A model generated the notes under the pieces. It saw only the letters and a list, made by a program, of their open reading frames with translations, was not told the DNA's origin and did not search any database. The translations under genes and the position numbers were made by a program. From positions 420,974,257-421,034,256 of the forward strand of contig NC_081415.1 in assembly GCF_030272615.1 (NCBI RefSeq): a stretch of 60,000 nt of DNA, in the 5' to 3' direction. Numbering within the stretch: position 1 is the stretch's first letter; every line of letters begins with the position of its first letter. Below are positions 18,738-31,134 of the stretch, one piece after another. The DNA is from Cryptomeria japonica (taxonomy: Eukaryota; Streptophyta; Pinopsida; Cupressales; Cupressaceae).

Positions 18738-19673
18738 GGGCCAAGGAAACTTATTCCACACATTTTTCCATGATGATACCTTAGCTCCTCCATGCTTTTG
18801 CCAATCTAATTTTTATAATATCTAGAGTGCACATAAAAATACCCTCTAGGATTGGGGCTCTAAGATAATATATCCTCATCTCTCAAAGAACTACATATTA
18901 TTCTTGATAAGATCTAAGATAACTCAACATGATCCTCTATTAAACCTCCCTACAATGAACCCCACCACTCCTTCCACCTAACCACCTCTACCTGCCCCAA
19001 TCTCTAAGGAACTTTGAAATCCTCCACTCTAGTCTAGATAGCCTCCAAGAAACTACAAATAAGGTCCTATATGTGTGGATGCATGGATAAAATAGGGCCT
19101 ACTCGTCCCTAGTGTCAAACCAAAAGAGATTCTCAAAACCCCTATTGTAGATCCAAAATGAGCCCTACTTAATCAAGTGTGCACCCTTTTGAAGAGTTTC
19201 CCAAATTATGCATCCTTTACCCTCCAAACTCACCCTAGGAACATCTTCACTCTTCACACCTTCCAAATATTTGGCTAAGATAATTTTGGCCAAAGCTTGA
19301 TCTTGATTAGTACACTAATGCTAGTGCAGGTGAGAAACCAAGGACTAAGTCATGAGGGATTATTGACACAAACCAAGACCACCTTCCTACTTTGATCTAC
19401 AAATATTTTGCCATTTGACCAAACTCTACTTTGTTGACTACAAAGAAATATCTCATAATAATTACTTAGAAAGATCATCCAAATCTCTAATGAATCTAGA
19501 GGGACCGATCTACACCATGCATCTATACAAATGGATAGCTTGAACCACAACCATTAAAAGAAACACTTTGCTTGCAAAAAAGAGCCACCAGAGATACTAG
19601 TGTCTAAATTTTCTATGAAATCTATCTAGGATAATCTTCCAAGTCTTTGTAGGCAAGGACGTAACAGAGTGGG
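18738..19673 (-). pseudogene. LINE ORF2, RT C-terminal and connection region
   Basis: The minus-strand reading from 19673 gives TKTWKIILDRFHRKF, LLMVVVQAIHLYRCMV, SLVKWQNICRSK.EGGLGL and WGSFWIYNRGF. These follow the order of the post-RT segment of plant L1-type ORF2 (lagRvtLvksvLqaiPvY ... W..vc.pk..GGLGlr). Stops and one or two frameshifts are present. The catalytic RT region would lie further right but is cut by the LTR at 19674. The downstream half is at 15676-16761. Confidence 0.65.
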
Positions 19674-20032
19674 TGTTAAATTTCGCAACACAAAGCTAGA
19701 AGATCAAACAACAAATTAGAACACCTTCCACAAATTAGAGTAGCAAGAAAAATATGCCATATTCCTCAAAAGCAAAGACTATAAGGTGAATTTACAATGA
19801 ATAATGATGTGCTTATATAGAGAGCACAAGGATGCCCTAAACTAAATTTAGGAGAACTAAAGAAAAAGTATGATGAGATAAATAAAGTTCAACTATGACT
19901 AAACTAAAGTTAAGCTAATATTAGCCCAATTAAGTAAAAGCTAAAAAGCACCTAAGTTTAGCTTTAAGTGAATAAAGTAATTAAAGGACCCATTTAATTA
20001 ATAATTAGATAATTGTCCTAATTACTCCAACA
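19674..20032 (-). repeat. Orphan LTR (359 bp)
   Basis: TGTTAAATTTCGCAACAC...TTACTCCAACA with TG/CA ends. On the minus strand it carries a TATA box (CTCTATATAAGC, about 19811-19824), and it is flanked on the right by a polypurine tract, so it is a 3' LTR. It is inserted in the LINE ORF2. No second copy was found in the window. Copia or Gypsy was not determined. Confidence 0.7.
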
Positions 20033-20047
20033 CTGCCCCTTAAGATT
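20033..20047 (-). other. Polypurine tract next to the orphan LTR
   Basis: On the minus strand AATCTTAAGGGGCAG directly precedes the LTR start TGTTGGAG. Confidence 0.6.
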
Positions 20048-21168
20048 AACTTAGGGATAAGCTAAAGAGCTAATGATGAATTCACAATGCATGCATGAAT
20101 GGGTCTTGACAACTAGGCCTAATTAGGTACTCATATACAAACCAATGCAACTCTCACAACTAGAGAAAAGAAGAAAAATACGTGGAAAAAAACTCCTCTC
20201 CAAAAGAGAGAAAATGAAATAACTCTATTAGCGAAAGAAGGAAAGGATTCAATATTATCCTCCAAGCATTTCTTCTCCCATATTAGTACAATGAATGTCC
20301 TCCCATAAGAGAGATAAAGTGAGGATAGGAATCCCCCCGATAAAGAAGTAGCTACTATGCCAATGATGAAATCCTAAAGACAACACGATCCACTACCTAC
20401 AAACAACATCTCTCCCCTTAGGAAGAAACAAATCCACTGTAGATATGAAAATCCACTCCCATAAACAAGAAGATGTAGGAATCCAAATCCAAACAATGTG
20501 TGCCTATGTAAATTACTCATATGTTGTTGTGTCCATGAAAGATGATTATTCCACAAACCAATTAGGTACATCCTCAATCAAAGTAGGAGGTCAAAAATCA
20601 AGAATTTACAAACAATGATGAAGAACAAGCTCCATGGGAAATTAAGATAAGATTACAATATTGATGTGGATATCAACAAAGAGGAGATGAATGTACTCAA
20701 AATAATCTTCCAAATCTGCAATATGAGATTCCACAAACAATGATGATATGTCTGTAAGGATACAAATCCCAAGTAGCTGTGTTTGGAAGAACAATGTTCC
20801 GTTGCATTGAATCAATAGGAGCTATGCATGAGCCAATGTTGAGGCCATAAAAAAAATAGAAGATGAAAATGATTGAGATGAGATCTCAATGAAAAGAGTA
20901 GGAACATGAAGATAGGCCTTTGATCCAAGACTTTTGATATGCTCAAGTTCCTCTAAAGTATCATCATAAAAGGGTATGAAATTTGCATGTGCTAGGGGAA
21001 GAAGACAATCTACTATAGGATCCTCTAGGAATGGAGACATATGAGGGTATCCACATGCATTTCCCAAAGTCAAGTCCAAAGTGCGCAAGGACACTCAAGG
21101 CCTGATATAACTCATATAGTGTCATAATCAACACTAGAATAAATCACACCTACAACATGGCCTATGAT
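20048..21168 (-). other. Internal region of the orphan-LTR element, unclassified
   Basis: One minus-strand frame (21094-20822, 90 codons) reads GNACGYPHMSPFLEDPIVDC and FYDDTLEELEHIKSLGSKAY. I recognise no family. It could be a Gypsy/Copia spacer protein or unrelated. The remainder (20048-20821) shows no gene. The region is interrupted by NA2 at 21174, and its continuation is probably 26696 onward. Confidence 0.4.
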
Positions 21169-21173
21169 ATTAT

Positions 21174-22138
21174 GGTTGAACACACATCAGATGCTGAGAG
21201 GGGGGCTGAATCAACATGAAGTAAAAATTTCAGAAACCAAACAAACTAAAACAAGATTACTTCAAATGTGCATATTAACAAGAACATCATAAATCATTCA
21301 CATAGGAACACCAAAGATTTTATACGTGGAAAACTTGAATCGGGAAAAACCATGGCAGGAGTTAACCCATAAGATAATCCACTATATACGAAATGATTAC
21401 AAAAGGGAGCTAACTACTCCAGACTTGCACACCAAGGTTAACTGGTCATGGGGCAAGATACAAGAGGGACTTGCAAAAATGAAGCTAAATGCACTGAGGA
21501 CAAGATACAAAATTACAAATTAGACAAGAAAACTATATAGATAGAAGCATCTCAGAATGTTGATTATAGTCATTGTTAAAGCACAAAACTCTTCTCTTAC
21601 TAAACCGCGAGACCTTTGAGATCACTCCATCTATATCCACTGTAATTTTTGTACTGTAATATCTTTATACAAATTTTCTTACATTAAATTGCACTCACAT
21701 TCGCATCTTCATCAAACCTCTATTGCATACACACACTTGTTCTTTTCAACAAGACATCATATATATATATATATATCATCTAGAACGGAATCATCTCACC
21801 AAGTTGACCATAAGAAGATTCTAACGTGTATACATGCTCCTGGCCCAAAATATACAACTGGGTCCAAAAATATGAAACATGTTAAAGTCATTCCAATCCA
21901 AAAAGCTCTAGACCAAAAATAAATAACTAGATTGATGGCTGATATGTGAAAAATCCTACTGATGATGTAAACAAAACGTAAAATACTTTGGAAACATCAC
22001 ATGAACATTCTGCACATAGCTTCTGAACTCATACTGTCGCTTCACCCAAATTACCAGATTTGGTAAACTTTCAGATTTCAGACTACTTCCAGAAAAAAAA
22101 GGGGGCATTAATGACAAGATAAAGACACATGTGCAACA
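21174..22138 (-). repeat. NA2 left LTR (3' LTR in element sense)
   Basis: 965 bp. It contains the conserved LTR core (GGGAAAAACCATGG at about 21340) and the G-run GAGAGGGGGGCTGAATCAAC near its left end. An (AT)n tract lies at about 21757-21776. Confidence 0.85.
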
Positions 22139-22150
22139 ATCTCCCCCTTT
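22139..22150 (-). other. NA2 polypurine tract
   Basis: ATCTCCCCCTTT on the plus strand, within CTTTGTCATTGATGGCAACA. It is the inverse of the NA1 polypurine-tract context, with one difference (GTCATT against GGCATT). Confidence 0.8.
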
Positions 22151-22499
22151 GTCATTGATGGCAACACCTAACAAAATAGACTGGCCAAACCTATTATCAA
22201 AAATACATCTTGCACATCATCTTATACATATTTTCTCCCCTATTGCCATCAAAGACAAAGGATGCAAGGACTCCCCCTGAGAATGATAATTCATCTACAC
22301 AAGAAAAATTGAGCGTAAAAATAGAAGAAATGAAACATCTTGAAGCACTGGAGCAATAGCTCCACCATGCACTATTTGCAACTACTACAAAACAACATTC
22401 CAATCTATATCCATAGAGTTAAGAACTTTGATTTGACTTTCCTACGCAAAATGCACTTCTTAGCATCTTCACCGCTCAAAGGAGATCAGGACACAATAT

Positions 22500-24160
22500 C
22501 AGGCATGTTATTTGCATTCTTTAACACTTTTAGCATTCCAGAGATATGAATTTCTATTATCACGTAACCTATCAAAATATTTCTTAATGGATTCCTTTTT
22601 GACAATACAAAGCTCTAAGTCCTTGTTCAACTGGGAAATTTTCATCCTTTCATACCCATCTTCATTTGATCGAGGTTCAAAACTATGCCAAAAGTCCATA
22701 ATAGAAGGTTCAGTGTCTGAAATTCTATTTTGAACATCTATAGTGGCCTTTGGCCAAGACAAACAAACTCTAAAAGTCTCAATGACACGGTCAACACTGA
22801 CATCCAAAGAGGCTATTTTCTCTTTTTTTTTGCAAACACAACTCCACTTTGCACATTTCCAGATACTTCTGACATACTTGGCTTAGCAAGAGAAGGCAAT
22901 TGTGTGGACTTAGATGTCTAGAACACATTTTGTGTAAATTTTGTTAGCCCCATCTTAGTGAATATTGGAAACATCCTCTTGTGAAAAGTCTTTGTAGACT
23001 TCTCCTTTCTATTACTTTCTCCAATTTCCTCTATTATCCGAAAAAAATCCTCATCCAGATCAATATCCAAATTCTTTACCTGTTCAATCTGTGCAACTAC
23101 CTCCACATCAGACACTTCATAAGATAATTTCATAATCCACCCAACTCGTGGTTCCACTACAAATATGTAACATTTATCCTTGCCGATAGTGAAGGTGAAT
23201 GTATCTTTGTAACTATTCACCAGGTCCGATGAAAACCTGTACCTTTGTTGCATAGAAGATTGAAATTATTTGAACCAACCATAGAAATAGATATTTCTTG
23301 ATTTCTAACATGTACTTTCTGACATAATCACCCATTTGCATTCCAATTGGAGATAACTTCTCCCAAACAACATCGTCTTTACCAGGAAGTTGATTTAAAA
23401 ACATAAATGCTAAACAAATTATTGAAGAGACCCAAATTTGAACAGATATTTACTCTTCTTTGTCTTGCTCATATTCTCCATTTATTTAGTCAAAAGAAGT
23501 TCACACAGATCAAAAGAATCATTACTTATCATAATCTTGAAGGTTGTATAGATAGAAATTGTTGTGGCTACATTTTCTTGGTTTAAAAAGTAAATTTTGT
23601 AAGACAGGTATTTTGTTGCAAGATTTACTCCAACATCATTGATATTATCTATAGTCATCACTCTTCCATCACACTTGGATCTTGTCAGAGTAGTAACCGT
23701 GTCATTCTTGACTAATTTCTTTGCTAGAACCTATCCCCTTTGACAAAGACTAGTTAGGGTTCGAAGGGCTTCTTTCGTGATTCAGTAGGGTTTGTCAAGG
23801 TACATAGTATCTCCATGAATTTGACTCAAGATTATTCTAATTCACTCAACTTCATCAGAAAAATCAAGAAAAAATGACCAAATTTCCAAACTTGAATCTC
23901 TAAGATTTGTAAATTCTTTATTTAGGGTTACACTATCTTCCTTAGTTACTTGCTCCCAAAGACCATTGAATTTCAAATGGCATACCTCTTCCATCCTGGC
24001 ATGAATATAATCACACACGTTTTTGATGTATAAACAATGAGGAGGTACCCTTGAAAAATGCTCCATCTCTATTAGTCAATATTGTGATAAAAGGATACGA
24101 CTTTAGTATAGGTCGAGGTTTCAAAGTGGGATCAACAACAATTGTAATTGACATACCTTG
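22500..24160 (-). pseudogene. NA2 ORF2: decayed homologue of the NA1 large protein
   Basis: The minus-strand reading begins near 24160 (DPTLKPRPILKSYP), shifts frame at about 24060, then EHFSRVPPHCLYIKNVCDYIH (24066 down) and FSDEVE. After a shift come HGDTMYLDKPY-ITKEALR, DNINDVGVNLA, SFDLCELL and YLFKFGSL, and later RYRFSSDLVNSYKD and PRVGWIMKLSYEV (23253-22918). These align in order with NA1 ORF2 RPRPVFKIIP, GAFSKIP...YIH, FSDEI, HGDFLWLDSVFKITKEAIR, DITDNNVKYA, KIDLCEWL, TFKFGNLL, RERIPQSIVDKYDK and PRTLWITDMGYEF. A last helical frame (22807-22508) may be the C-terminus. About three frameshifts and several stops make it non-functional. The homology is by eye, without alignment statistics. 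Confidence 0.75.
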
Positions 24161-24599
24161 GACTAGGGCTTGTTTTCACAACACACTAAGATTATTCTTC
24201 ACACTGCAAATCTTCAATCTTCATTTTCATAAATAATCAAAATAATTAAGTGATTTTCCAATATTTTTTTTTTCGAGCTCATAGGCATGAATGACAAGCA
24301 TACTTCTCAAAAGCAACCTTCCCTTTTTACCCGATGTTCCAGTAATATCAAAATCATTCTTAAAAACACTAGAAAACTATCTTCTAACCAACTAATTCAA
24401 CTTTGAGGGGCTTTCTTTCAAATCTCCCCTTTAGTACGACATGCAATTTTAATTTTTGGAGGAAACAACGCCATCAACTAGTGCCGATACAACCTTTGCA
24501 TTCTGCTCAATCTTTTCATCAGATTTATTTACCCACATCTTCTTCATCTTTTCTTTCTCAAGATTAATATCCACTTTATTTGCCGGTCTGGATGACATA

Positions 24600-25340
24600 T
24601 TAGATCTGCTTCTATAATCTCCTACTTAATGTCCTACTTTGTTGCAATTGTAGCAAACCAGACTCTTCTATTGATAATTCTTGTGCCTTACGATATTTTT
24701 AGACCAGTTAGTTACTCTGCACTCAAAATATTTATGCCCATATCTATTGGAGGAGTAACATACTCCATGAAATGATTGTCCAAGATTTGCACTCCTGTAT
24801 CTATTCCAAGTCATCTTATTCTACACACATTTGCTTTATGCCTAATCTTGTTGCATGAATAACATCTTATTACATTCGATTGATTCCTTACTTGACTTCT
24901 ACACTCACTATCTCCATGTCCATATCTATTGTAAGTGAAGCAATTAGCCTTAAAAGTGTACCTATTAGAAACCAGAGGAGACTTTCGAGCATTCTGAACT
25001 GGAGGATCATTGATCTTATCTTTTCCTTTAGAGCATTCTCCTTCTTCATATCCCAAGCCTTCTTTGTCTTTGCTTTGATTTGCTTACGATCCTCTTTTGC
25101 AAGCTTAGTAATATCCTTTGTTTTTCTGTTTAGTTTTGTGTCAAGATCATCCATCTACTTCATTTCCTCATCTGACAACTTTCTGAGGTGGGCAAACTTT
25201 TCTTCAACTTTCTTTAGTTTAAATCTGCTTTCATCCAGATCTACAAGAGTAGATCTTGATTCTCCTTCCATGTCAAGTACACCTTCATTTCATAGTCACT
25301 ATGTTCCATGGCATCCATATCATTCAGTCCTTCTTCAAAC
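24600..25340 (-). pseudogene. NA2 ORF1: coiled-coil protein with four decayed knuckles
   Basis: From about 25340 the minus-strand frames read a Lys/Glu-rich helix (LKKVEEKFAHLRKLSDEEMK, KLNRKTKDITKLAKEDRK), then knuckle-like units CFTYNRYGHGDSEC (24942-24901), CYSCNKIRHKANVC (24864-24823), CYSSNRYGHKYFEC (about 24770-24720) and CYNCNKVGH (about 24650). One or two zinc ligands are lost in several units. The layout matches NA1 ORF1: coiled coil, four knuckles, no capsid-like domain seen. Position next to the primer site fits Gag. Confidence 0.7.
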
Positions 25341-25399
25341 ATAATGTTCATTACTTTGGATCGACCTCAAGAAGTTAAGCTTACTCAAGAGGAACTAAA

Positions 25400-25410
25400 C
25401 TTTGATACTA
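25400..25410 (-). other. NA2 primer-binding site
   Basis: CTTTGATACTA on the plus strand, two bases from the LTR. It is the complement of TAGTATCAAAG, one change from the usual TGGTATCAAAG. Confidence 0.7.
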
Positions 25411-25412
25411 AT

Positions 25413-26690
25413 TGTTGAACACACATCAGATGTTGAGAGGGAGGTTTAATCAACATGAACTAAAAATTATAGAAACCAAACAAACTATAACAAGATTACT
25501 TCAGATGTGCATATTAACAAGAACATAATTCAATTACATAGTAACATCAAAGATTTTATACATGGAAAACCCAAACTTGAAAAAACCATGGTGGGAGTTA
25601 ACCCACAAAATAATCCACTATATATGAAATGATTACAAAAGGGAGATGACTCCTCTGGACTTGCACACCAAAGTTAACTGCTCATGGGGCAAGATAAAAG
25701 AGGGAGTTACAAACCTAAAGCTAATTGCACTCAAGGTAAGATACATAATTATAAATTAGAAAAGAAAACTGTATAGATAGAAGTATCTCAGCATGCTAAT
25801 TAAAGTCACTAATAAAGCACAAAACTCTTCTCTTATTGAAATATCCAGACCACCAGACCTTTCAGATCACTGCATTTATATCCACTATAATTTATATACT
25901 TTAATATCTTTATACACACACCTATTATTTTCAACAAGACATCACATATATATCATCCGAAATAAAAGCATCTCACCAAGTTGGCCATAAGAAGATTAGA
26001 ACGTGTACACATGATTCTGGCCCAAAATATTCAACTGGACCCAAAGTTGTGAAACGTGTTAAACTCAATCCAATCAAAAAAGCTTCAGGCCAAAAATAAA
26101 TAACTAGACCGATGGTCGATACATGAAAAAGCTTAATGATAATGTAAACAAAACATAAAATACTTTCAGAACATCACACAAACATTCTACACATAACTTA
26201 TGGACTTGTACCGTCGCTTCACCCAAAATACTCCATTCGGTAAACTTTTAGATTCCGGACTACTTCTAGAACAAAAGAGATTGGCATAAATGATGTGGAA
26301 AGAGGAAAGCTAACCAACAGTTAGAGACTAAATGTGTAGGCAAAAACACCAAAAACTCTGCAAACACAAATGAAAATAATCTTTGCAACAAAATGATTGT
26401 AAAACTTGCATTCTCCAATATATCCTACGTGAGGAGAAAATACAATTATATAGGCATATAATATGCTATGTTTGGGTGAGTTGGAATATCTCCAAATCTC
26501 ACGTGAATAACAAAATACTAACTTATGCTAACCTCCTAACAACTAGGAACTAACATATTATTTTTTATTTTTGACATTTACATAGGATAAAACTAATAAA
26601 ACTAATAATATGCTAATAACTTATATATATCCCATGCATACCCTATGAACCCTCATCAAGAAATGACAAGATAAAGGCATATGTGCAACA
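25413..26690 (-). repeat. NA2 right LTR (5' LTR in element sense)
   Basis: TGTTGAACACACATCAG...ATGTGCAACA, matching 21174-22138, with an extra block at 26294-26658. Confidence 0.85.
26294..26658 (-). mobile_element. Probable solo LTR inside the NA2 right LTR
   Basis: This segment is absent from the left NA2 LTR. On the minus strand it runs TGATGAGGGTTCAT...TTTCCACA, canonical TG/CA, with a TATA-like GCCTATATAATT. AATGA occurs just before it (26289-26293) and at 26662-26666, three bases past its end, so the duplication is imperfect. Confidence 0.55.
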
Positions 26691-26695
26691 ATTAG

Positions 26696-27753
26696 CCCAA
26701 GCCAATTTACCTCCTGGAGTCACTAATTCAGGTATGAGTCCATGCAAATGCAACAAAATATCTAGCCACCTAAGATTTGTTAGGATGCCATGTCGCTAAG
26801 ACTCATAATTGCCTTTTTCCAAGCGGATAAGAAAAGGATAAATAGAAAATACCATGATACCTTATCAAATGAAATAATTAGACCCCAAAAATATCAACAC
26901 ATGTAGATAACATCAAATGCAACCCTCTCCAACAACAAATCAATACCAAGTGGCAAAACATCCATGTAGTTGATCAGATAGTGAAAACACAAAAAATTGA
27001 ATAAATTGTAACTCTTGAAAAATGTGAAAAAATAGACCCAAGGTCTAGAAAGAGGACTCTGAGATCTTTCTGATGATATCTACTTGTCAAAAAATGAAGT
27101 CTGAATGTGCAAGATATGACTCTAAAAGTGCAAAACTAAAGGTTGACTTTGGAGTCTTTGTACCCTTAAAGAAAGATAAGCTTGATGGAATTTTCTCCTA
27201 ACTAGATGTGCTTGTACTTCTACAAACAAATTAAGTAATGTTATACATAATCCTCTAGTGGATCATCTTCCTTTTGAGTCATTTGGAACATGTCATCTCC
27301 TCTCATGTCCCCTCCTATGCAATGAACTTTTAACTCCTTGGTGGACAATGGGAAAATAGAATGTTTGTGTTTCATTATCTTGCTCATATTGGCAGTTTGC
27401 ATCTCCCATTTTAGCCCAAGGTGGAGAGTTATGAGGAATAGAATTGTCAGATGAATTAGAAGAATCTTGAAAGGTTGGTGAAGATGGAGGAAAATGCTAA
27501 ATTTGATCGATTTTTACCATGGCTACTTGAATGACTTGACTATCAATACTAGGAAGGTATCTTCTACAAGAGTTCCTCATTCTTTACATGAAAGAAATGT
27601 AACCCTTGTTCCAACATATTTGTGCATGGTTAGAAAAAATTGTGGGGGTTCATTTAGTCTATAAAATTCATAGAAATTGAAAAAAATGGTTTCTATTTTT
27701 AAGAAAGTATAAAAAGCTACAAAACAACCTAGATAATTTTATAATTTGACACT
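26696..27753. other. Unclassified sequence between NA2 and Copia-1
   Basis: Probably the continuation of the element interrupted by NA2. The only coding-like hint is a minus-strand Ser/Pro-rich peptide (TFQDSSNSSDNSIPHNSPPW, about 27400-27470), as often seen in Gypsy Gag linkers. No gene can be supported. Confidence 0.35.
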
Positions 27754-27758
27754 ATCCC

Positions 27759-28986
27759 CGTTGGCAGCAACCAAGATGGAAGACTAAGAGGGGGGGGTGC
27801 TGAATTAGTCTTTACCGAATCTACTAACTCAACCACAAAAATAAATATGATAAATTGCAGCAATGGTAGAGATAAGAAAATTGAAGGCACAACACATAAC
27901 ACCAAGATTTTTGACGTGGAAAACTAGGTTAAGGGAAAAACCACGATGGGAACCTACCCACAGTAAGATGATACTTTGCAATAGTATATGAAAATATTAA
28001 ATGGGGAATGCACATGCATTCAGGCACACTGCCTAGAGTTCACTGCTCAAACGATAATGACCTGAAAGGCTACAACCCTTAGGGAAGTCTCATTGAATTA
28101 CAACAAGATTCAGACTACAATCCGAAAGAAATGAACTAAAAGAATAGCATCTCCAAACGCTCGATGACAGTTCTGGTTAAGAACAATTGTCTTCTCTGCA
28201 ACACCAATCTCTTCTCAATCACAACACTGAAAGATGAATCACTTGATCACACATACACCACTCTCTTATAATGTAGACACAACCTCTACTACCAAATTAC
28301 ATAAATATATCACCTATATGTACAAATCATCAACCTTGACAACAAGGTCGACTAAACCCTCAACTCACAATTACAAAATTACATCACATGATACAAAGAT
28401 CGACCACTAGACCAATATAATGATTTATAGAGCATAACATGGACCTAATTCAAAAACCCAAACACACAACTCCACTGGAAATCACGCCATGAACAACCAC
28501 AACATGCTACACCACCAAAAATACCGCATAACACGAAAATCATCACCGGTTCATTAAAACCACCAAAAAATCACACAACGATCAATACCGATCATAAAAA
28601 AAATAGGACACAATTAAGAAACATCAACAAGCACATTAGAATCATTAACAACAACTACACCAACACCACTTATCAAATCTTCATCTGTCAACATCTGAAA
28701 ACTTAAGAACACAACCAATCATCAACTGTTACGAAGAGAGATTACTTGCAGAGCATCAAATCATGAACCATCTCAAATGAAGATACACTAGACCAACCCA
28801 AACAATCTCCCAAAAACTTAGCACAAGATTTGATCACATCGAAATATACTGGAGGACCTATTAAACTATGCAAAGCACTGATCTTCAATACAAAACTGCA
28901 AACCGGATCATAAGATCTTCTCAATCTGCAAACACTCAATAAAATCACAGGAATATGTTGACATCAATGTCTAATAATCTCCAACA
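27759..28986 (-). repeat. Copia-1 left LTR (3' LTR in element sense)
   Basis: CGTTGGCAGCAACC (first base changed from T) to AATAATCTCCAACA. It carries the conserved core GGTTAAGGGAAAAACCACG at about 27930 and a G8 run at about 27789. Confidence 0.88.
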
Positions 28987-29004
28987 ATCTCCCCCTTTGG
29001 CATT
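28987..29004 (-). other. Copia-1 polypurine tract
   Basis: ATCTCCCCCTTTGGCATT on the plus strand. The minus strand reads AATGCCAAAGGGGGAGAT directly before the LTR. Confidence 0.88.
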
Positions 29005-29271
29005 GATGGAAACATATGAATGTGAAAAATAATCAATGCAAAGAAAGAAGATATCTCCAACAAACTCCCCCTAAGATCAAGACAGATAAAGCAATTTTTC
29101 ACATGATCTCTCTCCCTCTTTGACAATAATGCCAAAGATCCAAAATAAAAAACCAAACTCCATCTCCACTAAAACACAGACTACTCCATCAAAAGAGCAA
29201 CACCAACTCACCAATCTAGATAGAAAGATAAGGTTCTGAAATCCACTGGATTGATGCAATTCAATGCATCT

Positions 29272-31134
29272 AGTTCTCATCAGGAGGGGTGGATACCTCT
29301 AACTTGTCTCTCGAATAGACAAATGTATCTGCAGGCAAAGGCTTAGTAATAATATCATCAATTTGTTCCTTTGTAGATACATACTCTAGCTTCACTTTCT
29401 CTTCACTGACTGCTCTCTCAAGTAATGATATTTAATTGACACATGCTTAGTCTTTGAATGTTGCATCAGATTATTTGACATGTTAATAGCATTGAAATTG
29501 TCACAGTATATGACAATAAACTCATCATAGATAACTTTGATATCCTTGAACATTTGCTTCATCCAAACTACCTGAGTGCAATTACTAGCAACAACAATGT
29601 ACTCAACTTCAGCAGTAGATAAGGACACAACCCATGAAACCAATTTCTTTCCCAAAAAGAATGCTCCACCGGTAGTGCTCTTCTGGTCATCAACATCACC
29701 AACCCAATCAACATCAGTGTAAGCACATAGCATCAAATCATCATTCCTCGGATACCACAAACCATAATCCACAGTTAACTTCAAGTATCTGAATATCCTC
29801 TTAACAACAGTGACATAACTCTCTTTCAGATCAGCTTGATATCTCGCAGCCATACACACAACATGCATAATGTCCAGTCTAGTCTGAGTAAAATATAGTA
29901 GTCCACCAACTGTAGACCTATACAAACTCTGGTTATATTTCGGAGATTCATCATTCTCAGACAATTTACAACCAATCACCACAGGAGTTCCAACCAGTTT
30001 GGAGTCATCTAACTCAAAATTATTTAGCAATTCCTTCACATATTTAGTTTGTGATATAAATATACCTTTTCCAGTCTGTTAAATCTGTAAACCTAAGAAT
30101 TTTTTTATTTCTCCAATCATAGACATCTCAAATTCTTTTTGCATATCATCGACAAACTTCATGCTCAAGTCATCATCTCCTCCAAAGATAATATCATCAA
30201 AAAAGACTTCAACAATCAAGATGTTATCGTTCTCTATCTTAAAGTACAAATTACTGTCAACAACACCTTTATTAAATCCCAATTTCAATAAATACTTATC
30301 TAGTCTAGCATACTAGGATCTAGGGGCTTGTTTCAATCCATAAAGAGCTTCCTTCAGTTTACATACCATGTCCCCATCATCTGATAATGAAAATCCATTA
30401 GGTTTCTCAATGTAGACTTCTTCCTCAAGATCACCATTAAAAAAGGTAGATTTGAAATCCATCTGTTATACCTTGAAAGCTTTATAAGCAATATATGCAA
30501 GCAACGGTCTAACAGCTTCAAGTCTGGCCACTGAAGAAAAAGTCTCCTTATAATCAATTCCTTCTTTATGTGAATATCCTTTACAAACCAGTATTTCTTT
30601 ATTTCTGACAACTTCACCGACCTCATTCAAGTTGTTCCTAAATACCCATTTAGTACTAATCACATTCTTATCCTTAGGTCTAGGTACAAGCTCCCAAATG
30701 TTATTCTTTTAAATCTGGTCTAATTCTTCTTCCATAGCTCTCATCCAATTTTCATCTTTGCAAGCTTCGACAACATCTTTAGGTTCAACTTTAGAAATCA
30801 AACATACTTCTTCAGTAGCTAGCCTTTTTTTGGTCATCACACCTTTATTCTTATCACCAATAATCTGATTTTTAGAATGATTCAATCTTACATACCTCGG
30901 GGTCTTCAGATTGTTTTGATTCTCATGTTCTTACACTTCTTCACCGACAGTAGCAACATCCGGGTTAACTATCTCTACCGAATCAATCTGCTTTGGTTCT
31001 TCAGTCTGAATACAGGCTAGAACAATATGTTGACCATCTTCGTATCCACATGCTCTGATCTCTTTCCTAAGGTTCTCATCCACCTTCACATTCGCACTTT
31101 CTACTATCTTTCTCAGTCTTTTATTGTAGTACCA
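29272..31134 (-). pseudogene. pol: Copia-1 reverse transcriptase and RNase H
   Basis: The RT starts near 30740 (WELVPRPKDKNVISTKWVF). It includes the Copia blocks CKGYSHKEGIDYKETFS and KEALYGLKQAPRS and the active-site segment EVFFDDIIFGG, where the usual YVDD/FVDD is FFDD (30288-30079 frame). EFEMSMIGEIKKFLGLQI follows. RNase H (30039-29392) has ADLKESYVTVVKRIFRYLK, CAYTDVDWVGD with the catalytic Asp, LSTAEVEYI with the Glu, and QHSKTKHVSIKYHYLRE. It finishes in another frame with DDIITKPLP and APP-like PPDEN near 29272. Several stops and at least three frameshifts disable it. Confidence 0.88.

Larger units (their letters stand above)
21174..26690 (-). mobile_element. NA2: second non-autonomous LTR element, relative of NA1
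   Basis: Left LTR 21174-22138 and right LTR 25413-26690 (enlarged by a 0.37-kb insertion) have [TG]GTTGAACACAC...GTGCAACA ends. They are flanked by ATTAT (21169-21173) and ATTAG (26691-26695), a duplication with one mismatch. On the minus strand the primer site lies next to the right LTR and the polypurine tract next to the left LTR. The 3.3-kb interior encodes a coiled-coil/four-knuckle protein and a decayed relative of NA1 ORF2, and no protease, integrase, RT or RNase H. Its LTR sequence differs from NA1 outside the shared core motifs, so it is a distinct family with the same gene set. Confidence 0.85.

Noticed and set aside
24880-25344. Plus-strand 154-codon frame with Phe/Ser-rich text
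   Set aside because: Antisense of the NA2 coiled-coil/knuckle region.
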